Below, in pieces: positions 40,497 to 47,778 of a stretch of 64,000 nt of DNA. The stretch's first letter is position 1. Every line of letters begins with the position of its first letter. Below the pieces are notes generated by a model. It worked only from the letters and a program-made list of their open reading frames with translations, did no database searches and was not told where the DNA came from. The translations under genes were made by a program, and so were the position numbers. Source of the DNA: Streptomyces sp. XD-27 (GTDB lineage: Bacteria > Actinomycetota > Actinomycetes > Streptomycetales > Streptomycetaceae); assembly GCF_030553055.1 (NCBI RefSeq), contig NZ_CP130713.1, positions 5,332,001 to 5,396,000 on the forward strand. The letters are read 5' to 3'.

Positions 40497-42852
40497 CGAC
40501 TCCGTACTCCCACCGGCCCCCGCCCCCCGCGAGCCCGCCGAACCCCCCGAATCCGTCGGCCCCCCGAATCCGTCGAACCCGCCGTACCGTTCTGCGCCCC
40601 CCGCTCCTCCCGCGTCTGACGCGGGGGGCGGTGCCGGGACCGGGCCGGGGAGGCAGACGTGGGACACGCTCAAGGCCGTCGGACGCGAGCTTGCGGGCAC
40701 GCCCGACGTACCGCTGGCGGCACGACCCGAGCGGGACCGGGAGCGGGCGGCCCGACCGACGGAGGACCAGCCGCACAGGGACCGCGCGGGCGCCGCCCGC
40801 AAGGCTCGGAGACCGGCGTGGGCCCGTCAGCCGCACGACGAGGCAGCACCCGCCGACTCGGCGTCTGCGCCCGCCCGTGCGGAGTCTGCGCGGCACGGCG
40901 CGGCCACGCCCGCAGAGACCCCGTCGTCCGGCCACGTTCGGCGGCCGGACGACGGCCGAACGCAGTGGACGGCGCATGCCCGGACCCGGCAGGGGGCTGC
41001 GGCCGACGAGGAGCGCGTGCTGGCCGGCCCGGGCCATGCGCACGCGCGCGCCGAGGCGGGCGGCGACGCGGGGGCCTCCTCATTACGGGAAGGGGCCCTG
41101 TACGGCCCGTCGGCGTCCGACTTCCGGGCCTGCGACCCGACTGCGGTGTCGGGTTCCGCGTCGTTAGCCGCCGCCGGCCAGGGTCCGGCCTTGTCCTCCT
41201 CATCGGCGGAGAACGACGGCCGGGACCCCGCCCCTGCCACCGCACCTATGGGAGGCCCCGGCGCGGGGCACGACGGCGATGGGTGCTCCAGTGGGGGACG
41301 CCCCAGCGAAGGTCGCACCGGCCAGGGAGCCAACGGCGGGGGTCGTCCCGGCGCAGGAGGCCACCGCGAAGGACGCCCCGGCGAAGGGCCTGACGGGGGG
41401 CGTGCGCGGTCGCTGCGGACCAAGGCCGCCGACCCCGTGCGCGTGCTCATGCAGCGGCATGGGGAGCTGTGCGCACGGGCCGTCGATCCGCTGGAGATCG
41501 CCGCCGGGCTGGAGGCGCACGGCGTGACCGACCGCACCGCCGCCCGTTTCCGGCACCGGGACGTGTTCTCCCTCGCCGAGGAGCTGTACGCCCGCGTGCC
41601 GCGCGCCGAGGAGTACGCCGCCCGAGGGCGCCTCACGCCCGCGCCCGAGCCGGCGCCCCCGGCCCCTCGTGCGCCCGCGCGCATCGGGGCGCGGGCGGGA
41701 GCCCTCGCGCTCTGTCTCACGCCCGGCGCACTCTGCGCGGCCACGGTCGCCGCCGTCCACAGCACCGACGCGCAGACCGCGCACGCCGCGCGATGGGGCA
41801 TCGGCGGGGGCGGCGCCGCGCTGGTGGCCGTCGCCCTCGCGCTCTGCCTGCGACGCGGCCCCCTGCGCGGCCATGGCCCTGTCCGCGTCACCGGCCTGCT
41901 GTGCACCGCCTGGCTCGTCGCCTACGCCCTCTTCGGCGGACCGCTCCTCGCGGAGGCGCTGCACGGCGGGCCCGGCACGCGGTGGCCCCCCGCCGTGCCC
42001 GCGCCCGCCTCCGACGCCGCGCCGACCGCCGTCGGGCTGGCCCTGGCCGTCCTTCCCGCCCTGTGGTGCGCGCGCTGGTTCGCCGTCCGCGTACGGCGCA
42101 GGCTCGTCACGGCCCACACTCTGGAGGAGTTCGCGGGCCGCGTGCGGCCGCTGCTCGCCGGGACCGCCGGGCTCTTCCTCTGCGCGCTGCCACCGCTGTT
42201 CGCCGCCGCCCGGCTGGCCTTCCCCGGCCCGGCCTACGGCGCCGCGCCGATGGCCGCCGCGGTCGCCCTGAGCGGACTGCTGTTCCTGGCCCGGTTGCTC
42301 GCGGCCCACGGCCGTGCCACCGCCGCCGTCATCGGCCCCGCCGCCGCCTGTGCCGTCGAGGTGGCGTCCCTGTGCACCGTGTTCGCCGCCCGACTGCCCG
42401 GTTGCGGGGCGCTCCGGGACCCGGTGGAGTGCGCGGTCACCGCGTACGGTCCGGCCGCCGTCCCCGCGGTCGCCTGCGCGCTCGCCGCCCTGGGCCTGCT
42501 GGGGCACGCGCTCGTCGTCCTGGGCCGGGCCTCGTCCTACAGCGCTCCGCCCCGGGGCACTGCGCCCGATGCCGCGGCGTACGGCGTCTCCACCCGCAAT
42601 GCCGCGCCGTATGACGTCCCCGCCCGCAATGCCGCAGCGTACGACGACCCCGCCCCCGGTGCCGCGCCGTACCACGTCCTGGCCCCCGGCGCCGCGCCGT
42701 ACGACATCCCCTCGTACGGCGGCCCGCCCAACGGCGCCGCGCCTTCCGCCGCCCCCGCGCCCCGCGCCCCCGGCCACCGGGCTCCGGGCCGGCCCGGCCG
42801 GCTCTGGACGGCGCCGCCGCCCATCCGCCCCGCCCCCGAGGCGCCGTCGTAA
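40493..42852 (+). CDS. Polytopic membrane protein of the polysaccharide cluster (frameshift near start)
   Basis: ATG 40493 (MTTPYSHRPPPP) overlaps the glycosyltransferase stop but is in a different frame from the rest; one extra C in the runs at 40517-40528 restores the reading frame. The corrected product is about 786 aa: a long disordered region, a conserved block (PVRVLMQRHGELCARAVDPL...VTDRTAARFRHRDVFSLAEE, about residues 310-360), about eight membrane helices, and a Tyr/Pro/Ala repeat tail. Two in-frame TTA codons lie at 41083-41085 and 41164-41166. I do not recognise the family; by context it may form the export or polymerisation platform. Confidence 0.72.
42565..42725 (+). repeat. Ala/Pro/Tyr-coding repeats at the membrane protein C terminus
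   Basis: About five units of the type GCCGCGCCGTACGAC encode NAAPYDVPAR-like decapeptides. Confidence 0.65.
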
Positions 42853-43020
42853 CGCGCCGTACGCGGGCCCCCGGCGCCCCCCCCGGTGCCCCCCGCACCC
42901 CCGGACCCCGTACCTCCGACCGTCCGAACCGACTGACCGATCCGCCCGCCAGGCCCCGGCCGACCACCCGCCCCGCCGACACCCACCCACCCCTCCGCGA
43001 ACTCACGAGGAGCAACGAAG

Positions 43021-43116
43021 ATGACCGTCCATCCCTCCGGCCCCCTCCGGCCGTCCTTCCGGAACGTGCCGTCCTTCCGGAACGCCGCCGGCGCCCGCCC
43101 AGCTGTGGGAGCGTGA
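43021..43116 (+). CDS. 31-aa mini-ORF before the epimerase gene
   Basis: ATG 43021 follows CACGAGGAGCAACGAAG, the best ribosome site of the cluster. The frame is MTVHPSGPLRPSFRNVPSFR then NAAGARPAVGA and stops three bases before the epimerase ATG. An 18-bp direct repeat (CCGTCCTTCCGGAACG at 43051 and 43069) lies inside. It could be a real small protein, a translational coupler, or the remnant of a larger lost gene. Confidence 0.5.
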   Translation: MTVHPSGPLRPSFRNVPSFRNAAGARPAVGA

Positions 43117-43119
43117 CCG

Positions 43120-44124
43120 ATGAGGGTTCTGCTTCTCGGATCCGGCGGATACCTCGGCCGTTACGTCGCCGAACACCTGCTCGCCGACCCGTCGGTCCAG
43201 CTCACCGCCCTCGGTCGGGGCGATGACGCCGACGTCCGGTTCGACCTGTCCACCGGCAGCCCCGGCGCGCTCACCCGCTTCCTGGACGCCGTCCACCCCG
43301 GCGTCGTCATCAACTGCGCCGGCGCGACGCGCGGCGGCGCCCGCGAGCTGACCCGGCACAACACCGTCGCCGTCGCCACGGTCTGCGAGGCGATGCGCCG
43401 CAGCGGCTGCGCGGCCCGACTGGTGCAGATCGGCTGCGCCTCCGAGTACGGGCCCTCGCAGCCCGGCTCCTCCACGGCGGAGGACGCCGTGCCGCGACCC
43501 GGAGGCCCGTACGGGGTGAGCAAGCTGGCCGCCACCGAGCTGGTCCTCGGCTCCGGCCTGGACGCCATCGTGCTGCGCGTGTTCTCGCCGGTCGGGCCCG
43601 GCACCCCGGCCGGCTCCCCGCTCGGCCGGCTCGCCGACGCCATGCGCCGCGCCATGCAGTCCGGCGACGGCGAGCTCAAGCTCAGCGGGCTCGGCGTCCA
43701 GCGCGACTTCGTGGACGTACGGGACGTGGCGCGGGCGGTGCACGCCGCCTCGCTCTCCGCCGCGCAGGGCGTGGTCAACATCGGCAGCGGACGCGCCGTG
43801 CGGCTGCGCGACGCCGCCGCCGTCCTCGCCCGGGTCGCCGGGTTCGGCGGCTCTCTTAATGAAGTCGACGTCCCGGCCGCCCGGCAGCCCCTCGCGCAGG
43901 CCGTGGGGACCACCGCCACCGCCACCACCTCCGCCATCGCCGCCACCGCGCACGCCGAGCAGTCCGGCGGCGCGGCCCCGGCCGTGTCCCCGTACCCCGA
44001 CGGCTGCGGCGCCTGGCAGCAGGCCGACGTCCGCACCGCCCGCGACCGGCTCGGCTGGCGGCCGCGGATCGCCCTGGAGGAATCGCTCGCCGACATCTGG
44101 ATGGAGGCGGCATGTCGCATCTGA
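43120..44124 (+). CDS. NAD-dependent epimerase/dehydratase
   Basis: A 334-aa extended SDR enzyme. The nucleotide-binding motif is LLLGSGGYLGRYVAE (residues 4-18), followed by a truncated-looking DVRFDLS acidic strand, the catalytic YGVSK (Tyr about residue 131), and FSPVGPGTP typical of sugar-nucleotide epimerases/dehydratases. A Thr/Ala-rich insert (about residues 268-285) lies before the C-terminal domain. By context the substrate is a UDP-hexosamine, giving UDP-GalNAc or similar; that is inference. The end overlaps the next gene by 13 bases. Confidence 0.87.
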   Translation: MRVLLLGSGGYLGRYVAEHLLADPSVQLTALGRGDDADVRFDLSTGSPGALTRFLDAVHPGVVINCAGATRGGARELTRHNTVAVATVCEAMRRSGCAARLVQIGCASEYGPSQPGSSTAEDAVPRPGGPYGVSKLAATELVLGSGLDAIVLRVFSPVGPGTPAGSPLGRLADAMRRAMQSGDGELKLSGLGVQRDFVDVRDVARAVHAASLSAAQGVVNIGSGRAVRLRDAAAVLARVAGFGGSLNEVDVPAARQPLAQAVGTTATATTSAIAATAHAEQSGGAAPAVSPYPDGCGAWQQADVRTARDRLGWRPRIALEESLADIWMEAACRI

Positions 44125-44879
44125 TCTCCGCCGGGCCCCGCGCCGACGCCGCGCCGACCGCCGCCCGCCTGGGCTTCGGCGTCCCCGGATACGCCCACCC
44201 CCTGGTGGCCCCCACCGAGTGGGCCGAGCTGACCCGCGCCGACCTCCCCCTCCACTGGGCCGTGCTGAACGTCGCACGCGGGCCCGGCGCCCGGCCCGAC
44301 CCGTACTGCCTCGCCGCCACCGCACGGCTGCGCGAGGCGGGCGGCCGCGTCCTGGGCCACCTGGACCTCCGGGCCTGCACCCGGCTCCTGGGCGAACTCC
44401 TCGCCGACGCCCACCGCTATCTCGACTGGTACGGAGTCGAGGGCTTCTACCTCGACCACTGCCCCACGTACCGCCCCGACCTTCCCGAGGTCCGCCGGGT
44501 GGCCACCGCCCTGCGCGCGCTGCGGAGCGGCGCGTACCTGGTGTTCGGGCACGGCACGCACCCGGACCCGGGCTATGGGGAACTGGCCGACCAACTGGTG
44601 ACCTTCCGCGGCACCTGGGCCGACTACCGCTGGTCCCAGGCGGCGGAGTGGACCGCCGGCCACCCGCCGGAGCGCTTCTGCCATCTGGTGCACGGCGTGC
44701 CCCGCCCCCATCTGGACGAGGCGCTGCGCATCGCCCGCTGGCAGGGCGCGGGCACGATCTACTTCACCGACCGCACCGCCGCGCCCGGCCAGGACGCCGG
44801 CGCCGCGGACCCCTGGGAGGCGCTGCCCGGCTACTGGGACGAAATCGTCTCGCGGATCGGACCTGGTGTCTCGGAATGA
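44112..44879 (+). CDS. Spherulation-specific family 4 (GH135-like) protein
   Basis: A 255-aa predicted TIM-barrel of the Spherulin 4 family (PF12138), which includes GH135 Sph3, an endo-alpha-galactosaminidase required for galactosaminogalactan synthesis in Aspergillus. Recognisable strands: RLGFGVPGYAHPLV, RAGVVLNVARGPGAR-like WAVLNVARGPG, WYGVEGFYLDHCPTY (acidic pair expected in the active site, about residues 108-122) and VTFRGTWADYRW. I see no signal peptide, unlike fungal Sph3, so it may act inside the cell or leave by another route. ATG 44112 overlaps the epimerase gene. Confidence 0.82.
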   Translation: MSHLISAGPRADAAPTAARLGFGVPGYAHPLVAPTEWAELTRADLPLHWAVLNVARGPGARPDPYCLAATARLREAGGRVLGHLDLRACTRLLGELLADAHRYLDWYGVEGFYLDHCPTYRPDLPEVRRVATALRALRSGAYLVFGHGTHPDPGYGELADQLVTFRGTWADYRWSQAAEWTAGHPPERFCHLVHGVPRPHLDEALRIARWQGAGTIYFTDRTAAPGQDAGAADPWEALPGYWDEIVSRIGPGVSE

Positions 44880-44940
44880 GAAGGGCCGTGGCAGTGTTAC
44901 GGAAGGAACAACCCACGCTCCCACCTCTTACGGAGTCCCC

Positions 44941-46119
44941 GTGTCGCTGCCACCCCTGGTCGAGCCGGCTGCCGAGCTCACCGTCGACGAGGTCCGCAGG
45001 TACTCGCGCCATCTGATCATCCCGGATGTCGCGATGGACGGACAGAAGCGGCTGAAGAACGCCAAGGTGCTCTGTGTGGGCGCCGGCGGCCTCGGCTCGC
45101 CCGCCCTGATGTACCTCGCCGCGGCCGGTGTCGGCACCCTGGGCATCGTGGAGTTCGACGAGGTCGACGAGTCGAACCTGCAGCGCCAGATCATCCACAG
45201 CCAGGCGGACATCGGCCGGTCCAAGGCGGAGTCCGCCAAGGACACCGTCCTCGGCATCAACCCGTACGTGAACGTCGTGCTGCACGAGGGCCGCCTCGAG
45301 GCGGACAACGTGATGGAGATCTTCTCCCAGTACGACCTGATCGTGGACGGCACGGACAACTTCGCCACCCGCTATCTGGTCAACGACGCGTGCGTGCTGC
45401 TGAACAAGCCGTACGTCTGGGGTTCGATCTACCGCTTCGACGGCCAGGCGTCGGTCTTCTGGAGCGAGCACGGCCCCTGCTACCGCTGCCTGTACCCGGA
45501 GCCCCCGCCGCCGGGCATGGTGCCGTCCTGCGCCGAGGGCGGCGTGCTCGGCGTGCTGTGCGCCTCCATCGGGTCGATCCAGGTGACCGAGGCCATCAAG
45601 GTGCTGACCGGCACCGGTGAGCCGCTGGTCGGCCGCCTGATGATCTACGACGCCCTGGAGATGACCTACCGGCAGGTCAAGGTCCGCAAGGACCCGAACT
45701 GCGCGGTCTGCGGCCCGAACCCGACCGTCACCGAGCTGATCGACTACGAGGCGTTCTGCGGCGTGGTGTCGGAGGAGGCCCAGGAGGCCGCCCTCGGCTC
45801 CACGATCACTCCCAAGCAGCTCAAGGAGTGGATCGACGGCGGCGAGAGCATCGACATCATCGATGTCCGCGAGCCGAACGAGTACGAGATCGTCTCGATC
45901 CCCGGCGCCCGGCTGATCCCGAAGAACGAGTTCCTGATGGGCGGCGCCCTTCAGGACCTGCCACAGGACAAGAGGATCGTCCTGCATTGCAAGACGGGCG
46001 TCCGCTCGGCGGAGGTCCTGGCCGTGCTGAAGTCCGCGGGCTTCGCGGACGCCGTCCACGTGGGCGGCGGAGTGATCGGCTGGGTCAACCAGATCGAGCC
46101 GGAGAAGCCGGTCTACTGA
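44941..46119 (+). CDS. moeZ: Adenylyltransferase/sulfurtransferase MoeZ
   Basis: A 392-aa fusion of a ThiF/MoeB-type E1 domain and a C-terminal rhodanese. E1: GAGGLGSPALMYLAAAGVG (nucleotide loop), RQIIHSQADIG, and zinc Cys-x2-Cys pairs (CYRC and CAVC). Rhodanese: DVREPNEYEIVSIPGA with catalytic Cys in VLHCKTGVRSAE. It adenylates and thiolates sulfur-carrier proteins (MoaD, ThiS, CysO and secondary-metabolite carriers), serving molybdopterin, cysteine and thio-natural-product pathways. GTG 44941 follows GGAG. It resumes the conserved gene block after the accessory region. Confidence 0.95.
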   Translation: MSLPPLVEPAAELTVDEVRRYSRHLIIPDVAMDGQKRLKNAKVLCVGAGGLGSPALMYLAAAGVGTLGIVEFDEVDESNLQRQIIHSQADIGRSKAESAKDTVLGINPYVNVVLHEGRLEADNVMEIFSQYDLIVDGTDNFATRYLVNDACVLLNKPYVWGSIYRFDGQASVFWSEHGPCYRCLYPEPPPPGMVPSCAEGGVLGVLCASIGSIQVTEAIKVLTGTGEPLVGRLMIYDALEMTYRQVKVRKDPNCAVCGPNPTVTELIDYEAFCGVVSEEAQEAALGSTITPKQLKEWIDGGESIDIIDVREPNEYEIVSIPGARLIPKNEFLMGGALQDLPQDKRIVLHCKTGVRSAEVLAVLKSAGFADAVHVGGGVIGWVNQIEPEKPVY

Positions 46120-46132
46120 CCGAGAGCTGACG

Positions 46133-46170
46133 GAAGGGGCAGGACCGCGTCGCAGCGGCCCTGCCCCTTC
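46133..46170. terminator. Hairpin between moeZ and the TAP-like gene
   Basis: Arms GAAGGGGCAGG (46133-46143) and complement (46160-46170), extended by inner CCGC/GCGG pairing; convergent genes on both sides. Confidence 0.8.
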
Positions 46171-46189
46171 GCGTTACGCGCGCAGGTCC

Positions 46190-47776
46190 TTACGAGCAGG
46201 TCGTGCCGCTCGCGGGAACCTTGCCCTCCAGCAGGTAGGCGTCGACGGCCTGCTTCAGGCAGCTGTTGCCGCTGTTGTAGCCGCCGTGGCCCTCGCCCTT
46301 CAAAGTGACCTCGATGCCCACGCCGTCGCCCAGCTCCTTGGCCATCTTCCGCGCGCCCTCGTACGGGGTCGCCGGGTCGCCGGTGTTGCCGATGACGAGG
46401 ATCGGGGCCGAGCCCTTCGCGCTGACCTCCGGGTGCTCGGTCTTGCCTGCGGCGGGCCAGCCGGTGCAACTGGTCATGCCCCAGGCCATGGACTCGCCGA
46501 AGACCGGCGACGCCTTGCGGAACTCCGGCAGCTTCGCCCGCACGTCCTCGACCGTGTACCGCTGCTTGTCGTCGACGCAGTTGATGGCGCGGTTGGCCGC
46601 CTGGATGTTGGCGTACCGGCCCTGGTCGTCACGGCTGAGGTAGGAGTCGGCCAGGAGGAGCAGCGTGTTGCCCTTGCCCGCCCGCATCGCCTCGTTCAGC
46701 GCGATCGTCAGGTACTGCCAGGCTTCCTTGTCGTAGAGCGCGGCCCCTATGCCGGTGAGCGCCAGCTCCTGGGTGAGCTTGCGCCCGTCCTCGGTCTCCA
46801 GCGGCTTCTTGTCCAGCTTGTTCAGCAGCGCGACGATCTTCTGGCTGCCCGCGGCGCCCCCCTTGCCGGTCGGGCAGAGCCGACCCTGCTTGGCGCAGTC
46901 CTTCATGTAGTTCTCGAGCGCCAGCTGGAAGCCCTTGGCCTGGGCGATGGAGCCCGTGACCGGGTCCTCGGTCGGGTCGACGACCGCGTCCAGCACCGAG
47001 CGGCCCACGTTCTTCGGGTAGAGGTGGGCGTAGACGCCGCCCAGCTCCGTGCCGTAGGAGATGCCGAAGTAGTACAGCTTCTTGTCGCCGAGGACCTGGC
47101 GCATCAGGTCCATGTCTCGGGCGGCGCTGACCGTGTCGACGTAGGGCAGCACCTTGCCGGAGTTCTTCCGGCAGGCGTCGTCGTACTTCTTGGTGGCGGC
47201 GGTCAGCGCCGTCACCTCGGCGTCGTCGTCCGGTGAGCCGTCGACCGTCGTGTAGTACGTGTCGAGTTCCTTGTCGCCCAGGCAGCGCACGCCCGAGCTC
47301 TCGCCCACGCCGCGCGGGTCGAAGCTCACCAGGTCGTAGCGCGAGCGCAGGGTGTCGTACTCCTCGGCGAAGCCGGGGAGCCCGGTGATGCCGGAGCCGC
47401 CGGGACCGCCGAAGTTGAAGACGAGGGAGCCGATCCGCTTGCCCTTGTCCTTGGCCTGGGCGCGGGTCAGGGCGACGTCGATGGTGTCCCCGTCCGGCTT
47501 GGCGTAGTCCAGCGGGGCCTTGAGGGTGGCGCACTGCCAGTCGCCGCCCGGCGCCTCGCCGCCGCCTTGCGCCGAGGTCGGGGCCGCGCACTCCTTCCAG
47601 TCCAGCTTCTGCTGGGTGAGGGCGGCGGGCAGGCCGCCCGCGGGGGCCGAGGAGGAGGGGTCGGACGCGCTGTCCTTGTCGTCGTCCCCGCCGCAGCCGG
47701 TGAGGGCGGCGAGCGCGAGCACGAGGGCTGCGGAGACCAGGGCTCTGGATCGCGTGGTCCGTATGGAACTCGGCAT
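46190..47776 (-). CDS. Secreted alpha/beta hydrolase, tripeptidyl-aminopeptidase-like lipoprotein
   Basis: A 528-aa exported hydrolase. Signal peptide with lipobox LTGC (Cys about residue 27), an Asp/Ser-rich linker, then an S33-type domain: NFGGPGGSG oxyanion region, SFDPRGVGESSG, nucleophile elbow GISYGTELGG, and a C-terminal TAP-like domain with LVIGNTGDPATPYEGA and catalytic His in GEGHGGY. It probably cleaves N-terminal tripeptides outside the cell. Conserved Cys pairs suggest disulfides. ATG 47776 lies two bases after the upstream stop, so it is coupled to the flippase-like gene. Confidence 0.92.
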   Translation of the reverse strand: MPSSIRTTRSRALVSAALVLALAALTGCGGDDDKDSASDPSSSAPAGGLPAALTQQKLDWKECAAPTSAQGGGEAPGGDWQCATLKAPLDYAKPDGDTIDVALTRAQAKDKGKRIGSLVFNFGGPGGSGITGLPGFAEEYDTLRSRYDLVSFDPRGVGESSGVRCLGDKELDTYYTTVDGSPDDDAEVTALTAATKKYDDACRKNSGKVLPYVDTVSAARDMDLMRQVLGDKKLYYFGISYGTELGGVYAHLYPKNVGRSVLDAVVDPTEDPVTGSIAQAKGFQLALENYMKDCAKQGRLCPTGKGGAAGSQKIVALLNKLDKKPLETEDGRKLTQELALTGIGAALYDKEAWQYLTIALNEAMRAGKGNTLLLLADSYLSRDDQGRYANIQAANRAINCVDDKQRYTVEDVRAKLPEFRKASPVFGESMAWGMTSCTGWPAAGKTEHPEVSAKGSAPILVIGNTGDPATPYEGARKMAKELGDGVGIEVTLKGEGHGGYNSGNSCLKQAVDAYLLEGKVPASGTTCS

Positions 47777-47778
47777 TT

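Noticed and set aside
32143..44940. Integrated mobile element
   Set aside because: No integrase, transposase, attachment repeats or tRNA gene was found at the borders; gene content is metabolic.
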